NCBI RefSeq assembly: GCF_900302445.1
Contig: NZ_ONZF01000011.1
Span: forward strand, 62,001 to 126,000
Direction: 5' to 3'
Length of the DNA: 64,000 nucleotides
Origin: Palleronia abyssalis
Lineage (GTDB): Bacteria > Pseudomonadota > Alphaproteobacteria > Rhodobacterales > Rhodobacteraceae
Below are positions 34,682 through 43,768 of the stretch, piece by piece. A program made the position numbers and the translations under genes. Positions within the stretch are counted from its first letter, which is position 1. Every line of letters starts with the position of its first letter. The notes beneath the pieces are model-generated. The model was given only the letters and a program-made list of their open reading frames with translations. It was not told the origin of the DNA and did not search any database.

Positions 34682-35056
34682 ATGCGGCATGAGGTGATCG
34701 TCGGTGTTGAACGGCGACGGCGTTGGTCCGACGAGCAGAAGCTTGGTGTGCTTTTGGAGGCCGGTGTCGCGGGGGCCACCGTGGCGGACGTCGCGCGTCG
34801 CCACGACCTGACCCGTCAACACATCTACCAGTGGCGTCGCGAGCTCCGGCGGAAGAGGATGTGGCCGAGAGCCGAAGGGATCGTGTTCCTGCCCCTCGAG
34901 CATGTCGTGGAGGAGCCGGACAAAACTTCCGATGTAGAACCCAAGGAGGCTCCCCGGTTCGAGATCGTCCTGGGCAATGGCCGGACCCTTCGCTGCGACG
35001 CACAGATCGAGGATGACGATCTCGTCCGGCTGATCCGCCTCGTCGAGGCAGCATGA
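34682..35056 (+). CDS. IS66 accessory protein TnpA (Orf1)
   Basis: 124-residue helix-turn-helix protein needed for IS66 transposition. The HTH is seen in WSDEQKLGVLLEAGVAG and VADVARRHDLTRQHIYQWRR (about residues 15-52), followed by the linker and the C-terminal FEIVLGNGRTLRCDAQIEDD block typical of Orf1. It is the only one of the three IS66 genes left undamaged. GGGGG lies just before the ATG. It overlaps tnpB in ATGA at 35053-35056. Confidence 0.88.
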   Translation: MRHEVIVGVERRRRWSDEQKLGVLLEAGVAGATVADVARRHDLTRQHIYQWRRELRRKRMWPRAEGIVFLPLEHVVEEPDKTSDVEPKEAPRFEIVLGNGRTLRCDAQIEDDDLVRLIRLVEAA

Positions 35057-35090
35057 TCGGGCCGGGCACGGGGATCCGGGGCTACCTCGC

Positions 35091-35134
35091 CGCTCGCCAA
35101 TGTCGCTCGGACCATTGGCGCGAATTGGCTCGCC
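35091..35134 (-). repeat. palindromic insert, family II, in IS66 tnpB
   Basis: CGCCAATG (35095-35102) and CATTGGCG (35113-35120) form a perfect 8-bp stem with a ten-base loop. Read on the minus strand it aligns with the inserts at 36316 and 36445 (GAGCCA, then CGCCAATGG, CCGAG, CATTGGCGAGCGG). It adds about 37 bases to tnpB and breaks the frame. Confidence 0.75.
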
Positions 35135-35230
35135 GTCACCGACATGCGCAAGGGCATCGCGGGGCTTTCGGCCATGGCCCAGGATGTCCTGAGCCAGAAG
35201 CCTGCAAGCGGCGCGGTCTTTGCGTTCCGC

Positions 35231-35257
35231 GGCCGTCGGGGCCGTCGGGGCCGTCGG
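35231..35257 (+). repeat. 9-bp tandem repeat, three units, in tnpB
   Basis: GGCCGTCGG three times without mismatch, coding for Gly-Arg-Arg repeats. Relatives normally have one unit here, so this looks like local slippage within the element. Confidence 0.85.
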
Positions 35258-35980
35258 GGAGATCGGCTGAAGCTTCTTTATTGGGAGGGTCAGGGGTTCT
35301 GCCTCTACTACAAGGTTCTGGAACGTGGCCGCTTCCCGTGGCCGGCCGCCGAGGCCGGCGTGGCCCGGCTGACCTCCGCGCAAATGGCGATGCTGTGGGA
35401 GGGGATCGACTGGAGACGCCCGGACTGGGGCGCGCCGCCGGCACGGGTGGGGTGATATAGAACCTCCAAAACCCCTTGTTTTGTTGGATATACGCGGCAC
35501 GGCATGGTATCTTTCATCATGTCCGACAGTGCCGACAGCCTCACCGATGACCCCACCGTTCTGAAGGCGATGATCGCTGCCCTTCAGGCGGAGAATGCCC
35601 GGATGTTGGCCACGCTTCAGGCCCATGAGCAGCTGGTCCAGGCGCTGCGTCTGCGGATCGCCAGGCTCCTGAAGCAGGCCTTCGGCAAGTCATCGGAGAA
35701 GATCGAACGGGAGATCGCGCAGATCGAGCTGGCGCTGGAAGACCTGCTGATCGCCGCGGCCGAGCAGCGCGACGAGCCGGCCGACGAAGAGGATGCCCAC
35801 CCCGCCACCACCGAGGCGAAGTCGCGTCGCAGGCCGCGGGTGTCGGACGAGACCCCACGGGAGCGCCGCGAGCTCGACCCCGGCACCTGCTGTCCCGATT
35901 GCGGTGGCGACCTGCGCATGGTGGGCGAGGACGTCAGCGAGCTGCTCGACATGATCGCCGCGCAGATGAAGGTGATTTGT

Positions 35981-36020
35981 CACCCGTCAGGGCATTGCGC
36001 AGCAATGCCCCGAGAGGGCA
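35981..36020 (+). repeat. palindromic insert, family I, in IS66 tnpC
   Basis: GGGCATTGC and GCAATGCCC (35991-36009) form a perfect 9-bp stem around GCA. Flanks are CACCCGTCA on the left and CGAGAGGGCAG on the right. It aligns closely with the inserts at 37371-37408 and (inverted) 41320-41356. It adds about 41 bases in the MKVIEIARV region of the transposase. Confidence 0.8.
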
Positions 36021-36315
36021 GATCGCGCGGGTGAAGAAGTCCTGCCGCTGCTGCGAACGCATTGTGCAGCCCGCAGCCCCGAGCCGACCGATCCCCGGCA
36101 GCATGGCCGGTCCGGGCCTTCTGGCGCAGGTTCTGGTCTCCAAGTTCGATGACCATCTCCCCCTCTGCAGGCAGAGCGAGAACCACGCCCGCATGGGGGC
36201 GGACATTCCCGATAGCACACTCCTGAACTGGTGCGGCGGGGCCATGAAGGTGCTCGCGCCGATCGCCGCGCGGATCGAGGTGGAGGTCATGGGCTCCCCC
36301 GTGCTCCATGCGGAC

Positions 36316-36360
36316 GGTGAGCCATCGCGTCGCCATGCGTTCGAGACCGATGGCGAACCC
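36316..36360 (+). repeat. palindromic insert, family II, in IS66 tnpC
   Basis: Contains GTGAGCCATCGC, then CGCCATG, TTCGAGACC and ATGGCGAAC; the CGCCAT/ATGGCG arms form the stem. It is nearly the same as the insert at 36445-36486. It adds about 37 bases after HAD in the HADDTPI motif and breaks the frame. Confidence 0.8.
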
Positions 36361-36444
36361 GATCCGCGTGCTGGATCGGTCCCGTCGGGACCGCGGTCTC
36401 GGCAAGGGGATCAAGCAGGGGCGGGTCCGGGCCTACGTCTCGGA

Positions 36445-36486
36445 GTGAGCCATGTGGTCGCCATGGTTCGAGACCCATGGCGAACG
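36445..36486 (+). repeat. palindromic insert, family II, in IS66 tnpC
   Basis: GTGAGCCATGTGG, CGCCATGG, TTCGAGAC, CCATGGCGAAC: a perfect 8-bp stem CGCCATGG/CCATGGCG. It matches the copy at 36316 with few differences. The net gain is 36 bases, in frame, but it brings a TGA stop. Confidence 0.8.
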
Positions 36487-37241
36487 GCCTTGGGCCGGCA
36501 CGGCGCCGCCCGGCGTGGTCTACCGCTTCTCACCGGACCGGAAGGGCGAGCATCCGCGTCGGCATCTGCAAGGTAGCAGCGGCATCCTTCAGGCGGACGC
36601 CTATGCCGGCTTCGGCCATCTCTACCAACGCCGGGCGGACGGCAGCAGCCAGTTCCGGGAGGCGGTCTGCTGGGCGCATCTACGCCGCGACTTCCACGAT
36701 GTCCGGGAGGCCACGAAGTCCGAGATCGCACGGGAGGCGCTCGACCGGATCGGGAAGCTCTACGACGTCGAGCGTGAGATCGCCGGCCGGTCTGCCGAGC
36801 TGCGCCAAGCAGCGCGTGAGCAGCATTCCAGGCCCATGGTGGATGCCTTCAAGGTGTGGGCCGAGACCCAGCTGCCGCGCATCCCGGGCAAAGGCGATCT
36901 CGCCAAGGCCTTCCGCTACGGGCTCTCCCGCTGGCCGTCATTCGAACTGTTCCTCGAGGACGGACGCATCGGGATCGACAACAATCCGGCCGAACGTGCC
37001 ATGCGTCCAATCGGGATCGGCCGGAAGAACTGGCTCTTCGCCGGGTCCGACAGCGGCGGCGAGACCCTCGCCCGGGCCATGACGCTGATCGAGACGGCGA
37101 ACATGAATGATCTCGATCCCCAGGCTTGGCTCACCGACATCCTTGACCGCATCCATGATCACAAGATCAACCGCCTCCACGAGCTCCTCCCTTGGAACTG
37201 GAAGGCCGAGGCCTGAACTGCGCCCCCAATCGGCCGGTTAC

Positions 37242-37249
37242 CAGAAGTC
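37242..37249. repeat. 8-bp target duplication of the IS66 element, right copy
   Basis: CAGAAGTC, identical to 34586-34593. Deleting 34594-37249 rejoins the orfB reading frame of IS3 element A. Confidence 0.9.
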
Positions 37250-37370
37250 GGCCTCCAGCGTGTTCGAGATCCGCCAAGCCAGGACCTTTCGGATGTGCCA
37301 GTCCACGAGGGCGACAAGGTAGAGGAACCCCCCGCCGCATGGGCAGATAGGTAATGTCGGAGCACCCGCT

Positions 37371-37408
37371 GCCCGACAGGGTCATGCGCAGCATGATCCC
37401 GAGAGGGG
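37371..37408 (+). repeat. palindromic insert, family I, in IS3-A orfB
   Basis: GCCCGACAGGGTCATGCGC, AGCATGATCCCGAGAGGGG: 35 of 38 bases match the copy at 41320-41356 read on the other strand, and it is clearly related to 35981-36020. It separates VDRPNQV from CSDITYLPM, which are contiguous (apart from one Trp) in intact relatives. Confidence 0.8.
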
Positions 37409-37862
37409 AACCTGGTTGGGCCGATCCACCCTCAATCCCTTCGAGCCGGGTATGGGTAGGTCGTGCGCCCCTTCGCCGGCCTGCTGGTGTTGGGCTTCTG
37501 GCAGATCGGCATCAGACCCATGAGGCGCATCAGCCGGCGGATACGCTTCTCGTTCACCAGGTGCCCGTTCTGCGGGCTTTCGCGGCCCCACTGGGCCCAC
37601 GGTCCCTTGAACTGCGCAGGTGCCAGGTCATCTGCCGGACTCCGAAGAACGGGGTTTCCAGGAACTGCCCGTCGATCAATCGCATCAAGCCGAGGTTCTG
37701 CTCAGTCTCCCCCTTCGGGGTGTAGTAGAACGACGAGCGTGAAATTGACAGCAAGCGGCACTGGTAGCCGATCGATAGCTCCGGATGATCGGGTTCGACC
37801 ATGCCGCGCCTCACTTCCCGCCCCAAGGCTTGAGCTTTCGCTCCAAAAAAGAGTTGGCCACC

Positions 37863-37911
37863 GCATTGGCGGGTTCTCTCGGACCGGTGGCGTTCACCCG
37901 CCAATTCACCC
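37863..37911 (-). repeat. palindromic insert at the 3' end of IS3-A orfA
   Basis: ATTGGCGGGT (37865-37874) and ACCCGCCAAT (37896-37905) form a perfect 10-bp stem. The loop has GGTCCGAGAGAA on the minus strand, related to the loop of the tnpB insert (GGTCCGAGCGA). It adds nearly 40 bases between KELHAKIG and VANSFLERKLKPW and truncates orfA. Confidence 0.65.
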
Positions 37912-38142
37912 GATCTTGGCGTGGAGCTCCTTCACCTGCTCCTCGTCAATCTCGAGCTTCTTGCCGCCCCCGCGCTCGAACACGCCGGACGCACCTTCGA
38001 GCAGGGCCCGCTTCCATTGATGGATCATCGTCGGATGCACCCCGAACCGGCTCGCCAGCTCGGCCGCCGTCTCCTCGCCCTTCAGGGCTTCCAGCGCGAC
38101 CTTCGCCTTGAACTCAGGCGCGTGCTGCTTGCGTTTCGACAT
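37906..38142 (-). pseudogene. IS3-family orfA of element A, C-terminally truncated
   Basis: 78-residue helix-turn-helix protein (KRKQHAPEFKAKVALEALKG, then AAELASRFGVHPTMIHQWKR) typical of IS3 orfA, ending early at KELHAKIG. The expected remaining residues (VANSFLERKLKPWGGK) are readable downstream after the palindromic insert at 37863-37911. The start codon and the N-terminal domain are intact, so a short DNA-binding fragment might still be made. Confidence 0.8.
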
Positions 38143-38208
38143 CTCTGATCTCCTTCGCGTCGAAGATCAGCACACTGCAAATCGTAGCTTATGTCAGTGT
38201 CCGAAATT

Positions 38209-38614
38209 CGGGCGGCAGCTCAACGTAGGCGACATTGAAGCAAGCGACGACACGATCTGATGCCTTGTCACGGATGACGCCGATGCTGGACCTCGGGCCG
38301 ATCACCGCAATGGCAACCGAACCTTTCACTCCCACCCCGTAAGTTTTCAAGCGCAGTCGGGATTTCATAGCCTGGCTGGGACTGGTGCCACGGCAACGTT
38401 CAACTGTAGCAAGCAAGTCCCTGGGCGACCTTGGAAGATCGGGCAGCGACATTCGGCGGCTGCTAATCATCGGCGCAATGTCGGTTCTCGGCTTGGGAAC
38501 CCACGCAAGGCGGTTGCAATCGCGTTAGTCAACAAGATGGCCCGGGCGCTTTGGACGATGAAAACTCGGAAGAAAGTTACAGGAATCCGCTACTGGCTGC
38601 CGGCTGACATTTGA
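38209..38614 (+). pseudogene. IS110-family transposase, C-terminal part
   Basis: Plus-strand blocks, in shifting frames: DIEASDDTI, TPMLDLGPITAMATEPFTP, FKRSRDFIAWLGLVPRQRST, DIRRLLIIGAMSVL and VAIALVNKMARALWTMKTRKK, with a stop at 38614. These are the conserved transposase_20 region and C-terminus of IS110-type enzymes (usual 'IPGVGPITA.A', 'AWLGLVPRQ.STGGK', 'RRLLIIGA', 'ALANKMAR..WA'). It complements the N-terminal part at 33950 and was parted from it by IS3 element A. Confidence 0.75.
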
Positions 38615-38968
38615 TAAGCGGTAAGAAATTGGACATCGGCGTGTTAGGTGATCGTAGACAGTAAGGACAAGAGATCGCTGACGATGGTTTTGAAAAAACG
38701 CATCCGGGTCAACGGGACATGAGCCCGCAGACGTGATTTCGCACCAGAGCCACGCAGCTCCATACCAGCCAGCGGACATGTATTCCCCGCACAACAGCCT
38801 GATACAAGACCGCACCCGATCACACGTCACCAACGCTAAATTACTGCTAGAAAGCAATCGTGCGCGAACAGGGGTATCCAGATATAGCCTAGGCTTTCCT
38901 TGGGTAATGCGGCCGGAGAAGGCGGCGTGTCGCCGGCCTGCCAGAAGCCGCAAGGAGAGCGATACGCC
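38615..38968. other. 354-base stretch without recognisable gene
   Basis: Probably the 3' flank of the IS110 remnant followed by the left flank of the IS256 remnant. No coding frame with family character was seen. A GC-rich palindromic patch (GCCGGAGAAGGC and GTGTCGCCGGC, about 38913-38938) lies near the right end. Confidence 0.35.
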
Positions 38969-39059
38969 ATGAAAGACGATACTGACATCGTCCTGCTTCG
39001 ACAGTCCCTGAACCGCCCCGGCTTGCCCGGCGAGCAAAACTCTCAAAGGATTGCTTTCT

Positions 39060-40358
<1,299 letters not shown>

Positions 40359-41299
40359 CCCGTTGAACGAAACGCTCTCCGATAAAGCCGGGGCGGTTCA
40401 ATACACCCGCTGGATGAGAGTGCGCGCCGGATGTTTGCGACGGCGCTGAAGGCCGAGGCGGATGCTTTACTCACGGAGATTACTGAAGCCCCGTTCGCCG
40501 GATATACGTCAGCTTGTGGTCCGGCCTAGATACAGGCCTGAGCGGCAGACATCGACCGGGATTAGTGGACCCGCGGTGAAGCGGCTGAAGATCCGCGAAA
40601 GGGCTGTGGAGAATGGGAACGGCAAGATCCGGTTCAGTTCTACCATTTTGCCGAAGGGGGGCGACGGTCCCGCAGCCTCAAAGAGCTACTGCCGGTTCTT
40701 TAACTTCGCGGCATCTCGATGGGGACTTTGCAGCACGCACTTGGGGCATTGCTCGGTGAGAACGCCCCGAACCTGTTGCCCAGCGGCGCCCTGTCCCGCC
40801 TGATAAGCGGATTGGAAACCGAGTATGGGCGCCGGCAGCGCCGCGACCTCGCCGCCCGACGTTGCATCTAAGGCCCCTTCCGACAGCCCGCTGTGCATGC
40901 GCCTGCTGGTCAATGGACGGGGTCGATCCCCAGACCCGGATGGAACAGCGGGCGGCGTGCATGCTCGTTCTAACAGGTGTGACGCCCGAGAGGAGGGAAG
41001 AACTGCTGGGCTTCCCCAAAGCAAGGCCGCGATCTGTCTGACCACCGAGCGCGGTGCGCTACTGGCCTTCTACGATTTTCCGTCGGATCACTAGAGCCTT
41101 CCGCGGAATCGAACCTGATCGAGAGCGTGTTCGCCACGGTCAGATATTGCGCGATACGGCCCGGCTGATGGTCACAAGCTCTTGCACGTTGCCGCGAAGG
41201 GATGGCGACGTCTAAAGGAGATGGACAAGTTGCCAATAATCATCGAGGGCGGCATCGACGCCAAAGACCGCGCCGCGTGATCGAAGCGTTTCACCCATT

Positions 41300-41794
41300 T
41301 CCAGCGATCGCTCTCGACGCCCCTCTCGGGATCATGCTGCCCATGGCCCTGCCGGGCAAAGGATTCGGATCTCGCGCCAAAGACACCGTTTCGCGCCACC
41401 TGTTTGTGGGTATGCCATTCGTCCTCAGCCCTGATGCCGATGGGTCGATCAGTAGGTTCAACGGCCTGTGCGATCCCCTGTCGGGAATAGTCGCCGCCAA
41501 GGTCGTTTGGCGCCTGCTCAGCGTGGTGAAATTCGACACCGGGCAATCGACGCCGACGAGCCGCAGAAGGCTCTGCACGAACGCAATCTGCTGAAGGAGC
41601 GTCAAGCCAAAGAGGACCTTCATCCTAAGGCACCTCTGGATCGCCGCATCGCTATACGACGACTGCTTGCCCATTGGCGCTGGCCCCCCGGGCCATGTCA
41701 TGATCGATCCAGGGCGCCAGGAAGCCGCGATGCTCCAGGCCAGCCAGTTCTTGGTCTTGTAGTTTGGTGGGATAGGTCTGCTTTGCGGAACAGC
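41300..41794 (-). pseudogene. IS5-family transposase, N-terminal remnant
   Basis: Minus-strand blocks PNYKTKNWLAW, (other frame) GFLAPWIDHDMA, YSDAAIQRCLRMKVLFGLTL, QSLLRLVGVDCPVSNFTTLS, RRQTTLAATIP and LNLLIDPSASG, then in another frame RAEDEWHTHKQVARNGV. This is the N-terminal half, including the first catalytic Asp (LLID), of an IS5-type transposase. A family I palindrome (41320-41356) interrupts what follows. The part that is missing here is roughly what is found at 32666-33052 on the same strand. Confidence 0.75.
41320..41356 (-). repeat. palindromic insert, family I, in the IS5 remnant
   Basis: On the plus strand CCCCTCTCGGGATCATG, CTGCCCATGGCCCTGCCGGGC. Inverted, it differs from the copy at 37371-37408 by about three bases. 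It sits inside the degraded transposase just after RNGVFGARSES. Confidence 0.8.
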
Positions 41795-41875
41795 TAACAC
41801 GCTGGATTGACGACATGTTTCGCACATCGGCCTTTGCGCACCCAAGCCCCCGCGCGCGGTGGCCGCATCCAAATG

Positions 41876-43768
41876 TCAGGTCGCCAATGTCCGTTCCTCA
41901 TGCATCAGATCGCTTGGAAGGTCGTCAAAACTGGCGTAATTCATGGTAAACAGCTTCGAATACAAGCCTTTCTGCGCCATGAGGGCATCGTGATCGCCCT
42001 CTTCGATCTTGACCCCCTGCTGAAGGACGACGATCCGGTCCGCGTTGCGGATCGTGGCGAGCCTGTGCGCAATCACCAATCCCGTTCGCCCCTCGAGCAG
42101 CCTTTGCAGCGCCTTCTGAATCTGCATTTCGGTGTAGCTGTCGATATTCGCCGTTGCCTCGTCCAAGACCAGAATCCTGGCATCCGCTGCTAGCGCCCGG
42201 GCAAAACTGAGAAGCTGGCGCTGGCCGAGGCTGAGGTTCGATCCCCGCTCGTCGAGCTTGGTGTCGTAGCCCTCGGGCATCGACGTTATGAAGTCATGGG
42301 CACCAACGGCCCTGGCTGCTTCGATCACGTCTTCATCGCTGGCCCAGTGCGAGGAATACCGGATATTCCCCATCACGGTGCCGGTGAAGAGGTATGGTTC
42401 TTGCAAGACCATCGCGATGTGCCGGCCGAGGCTTTTCTGTGTAACGCCACGCACGTCATGTCCGCCGACCAGAACCGCCCCGGCCTGCACGTCATAGAAC
42501 CGATGGATCAAAGAAATCGAACTGGATTTTCCCGACCCCGTCGGCCCGACCAGCGCCACCCGCTCGCCTGATGCGACGGCAAAGCTGACATCCTTCAGCA
42601 CCGGATGATCGGGATCGTAGCCAAACGTCACATTGCGAAACTCGACCGCGCCGTCATCATCCGGGCCCAGTGCCACGGCGTCTGGCGCATCGTTGACGTC
42701 GATGTCGACATCCAGAACCTCCGTCAGGCGGTGCCCCGACGCCATCGCGCGTTGCATCACCGAATACTGCATGGTCAGGGATCGGATCGGGTCGAAGAAC
42801 CGCTGGATGTAGAACAGAAAGGCCACCATCGCGCCGATTTCGATCCGGCCCGACACGACCATCAAACCGCCTGCGATCACGACTACCGCCATTGCGATAC
42901 CGGTCAGGGTATCGACGATGGGAATCATGATCTGGGCAAGGCGCGACGCGCGCAGCTGTGCAGTGTAGGTGCGGTTCGCCAAGTCCGAATAGAGCTCGGC
43001 GTTCAGCCCGGCTCGGTTCATCGCCTGGATCGCGCGCACGCCGTGGATCGCCTCGGCCAGGGCACCGTTGGTGATCGAATTCGCCTCATGAGCGGCCATG
43101 AACGCCGACCGCGCCCGCGCCAACCACAGGACCCGAACGCCCAGAAGAACCGGCAGCACCATCAGCACCAGAAGTGCAAGCTGCCAGTCGAGCCAGAGCA
43201 TCACGGCGACAATCCCGATCAGAAGCGCGATGTCGCCAACGGACTGGACCGAGGTTTCCAGAAACTCCTGCATCGAGTTCACGTCACCCTGAAGCCGCGA
43301 CATCAGTCGGCCGACTTCGGTCTTGTCCATGAAGGTCAGCGAGACGTGTTGCAGGTGGCTGAACATCTTGCGGCGGATGTCGAACAGAACGTTTTCCGCG
43401 ACCTGCCCCGTCACCCGCTCCTGCACCAGAGAGGCGGCGTAGTTCACCGCGATCACCAGCGCGAAGAGGGCGACGATCCCGGCCAGCACGCCGCCGGACG
43501 CTCCCGGCGCCATGCCGAAGTCGATCGCGTAACTGATCAAAAGCGGGATCGCCAGTTGCGAGAGGGTGAAGACCAACACCGCGGCTACGGCGATCCACAC
43601 CCGGCGCTTGTAGGGATCGACGAAGGCCCAGATACGGCTGACGACCTTGCCGTCGAAGACCCGGCCGAAGATGTCTTCCTCGATCCGGCTGGATCCAACG
43701 ACGGCCCGCATCCTTGGGCGACCGTCGTCATGGGGGTCGCGCGGTTCGCTCGTGCCGGTGCGGGTCAT
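41876..43768 (-). CDS. ABC exporter subunit with canonical ATPase site
   Basis: 630-residue type IV exporter half: six membrane helices in residues about 50-350 and an ATPase domain with Walker A GPTGSGKSS, signature LSLGQRQ (variant of LSGGQ), Walker B ILVLDEATANID with the catalytic Glu, and H-loop IAHRLAT. It starts in an ATGA overlap with the upstream partner gene (43765-43768). With the partner it should form a heterodimeric exporter of lipids, peptides or drugs. Downstream there are only 80 bases before the insertion-sequence remnants. Confidence 0.93.
   Translation of the reverse strand: MTRTGTSEPRDPHDDGRPRMRAVVGSSRIEEDIFGRVFDGKVVSRIWAFVDPYKRRVWIAVAAVLVFTLSQLAIPLLISYAIDFGMAPGASGGVLAGIVALFALVIAVNYAASLVQERVTGQVAENVLFDIRRKMFSHLQHVSLTFMDKTEVGRLMSRLQGDVNSMQEFLETSVQSVGDIALLIGIVAVMLWLDWQLALLVLMVLPVLLGVRVLWLARARSAFMAAHEANSITNGALAEAIHGVRAIQAMNRAGLNAELYSDLANRTYTAQLRASRLAQIMIPIVDTLTGIAMAVVVIAGGLMVVSGRIEIGAMVAFLFYIQRFFDPIRSLTMQYSVMQRAMASGHRLTEVLDVDIDVNDAPDAVALGPDDDGAVEFRNVTFGYDPDHPVLKDVSFAVASGERVALVGPTGSGKSSSISLIHRFYDVQAGAVLVGGHDVRGVTQKSLGRHIAMVLQEPYLFTGTVMGNIRYSSHWASDEDVIEAARAVGAHDFITSMPEGYDTKLDERGSNLSLGQRQLLSFARALAADARILVLDEATANIDSYTEMQIQKALQRLLEGRTGLVIAHRLATIRNADRIVVLQQGVKIEEGDHDALMAQKGLYSKLFTMNYASFDDLPSDLMHEERTLAT

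Larger units (their letters stand above)
35053..35455 (+). pseudogene. IS66 accessory gene tnpB (Orf2), frameshifted
   Basis: The start MIGPGTGIRGYLA (35053) and the rest, VTDMRKGIAGLSAMAQDVLS ... LLYWEGQGFCLYYKVLERG, lie in different frames. About 37 extra bases (35091-35134) containing a palindrome separate them, exactly where intact Orf2 proteins read YLACGVTDM. The segment FRGRRGDRLK is also altered: a 9-bp unit (GGCCGTCGG) is present three times at 35231-35257, giving GRRGRRGRRGD. The protein should be about 115 residues and is not made as such. Confidence 0.85.
35519..37216 (+). pseudogene. IS66 transposase tnpC (Orf3), disrupted by three inserts
   Basis: The DDE transposase of the IS66 family in pieces. 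The N-terminal leucine-zipper-like part and zinc-finger part (KSSEKIEREIAQ, CCPDCGGDLRMVGEDVSELL) run to 35977. After an insert they continue as RVKKSCRCCERIVQP ... SKFDDHLPLCRQSE ... LLNWCGGAMKVL. A second insert breaks the D-containing HADDTPI region, and a third brings a TGA into YVSE. The last 255 residues, from RPWAGTAPPGVVYRFSPDRK through FLEDGRIGIDNNPAERAMRP (catalytic Glu region) to WKAEA, are intact. About 114 inserted bases in total explain the damage; without them the gene would be normal. Confidence 0.88.
34594..37241 (+). mobile_element. IS66-family insertion sequence, 2648 bp, with intact ends and target duplication
   Basis: Terminal inverted repeats start GTAAGCAACCGATTG (34594) and, reverse-complemented from 37241, GTAACCGGCCGATTG; 17 of the first 22 bases agree. 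Both ends are flanked by CAGAAGTC. The three IS66 genes lie in order on the plus strand: tnpA (34682-35056), tnpB (from 35053) and tnpC (35504-37216). tnpB and tnpC are disrupted by short palindromic inserts, which also make the element longer than its usual size. It sits inside orfB of IS3 element A. Confidence 0.9.
34210..37802 (-). pseudogene. IS3-family transposase orfB of element A, split by IS66 and frameshifted
   Basis: Blocks in order on the minus strand: MVEPDHPELSIGYQCRLLSI, GVRQMTWHL, NEKRIRRLMRLMGL, then CSDITYLPM (first Asp of DDE) and ISNTLEADF before the IS66 insertion. After it come CVSALNEASHKFGPPEIMNT, DQGCQFTSFAWTDRLRR (second Asp), GRFLDNIFIERPWRTLK (Glu) and a stop, then the end RPHSALGGRPPAVVYWQR with the final stop at 34210. 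Removing IS66 restores the reading across the junction exactly. Other damage includes a short palindromic insert at 37371-37408, an extra segment near 37585-37625 and an internal TAA near 34394. Confidence 0.8.
34171..38191 (-). mobile_element. IS3-family element A, interrupted by IS66
   Basis: Encodes on the minus strand an orfA (37906-38142) and an orfB (37802 to 34210). Approximate ends are the related termini TGAGCTAC (34171) and, reverse-complemented, TAAGCTAC (ending 38191). No target duplication is visible. It lies between the two parts of an IS110 transposase gene and is itself split at 34593/37242 by an IS66 element. End coordinates are approximate within a few bases. Confidence 0.6.
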
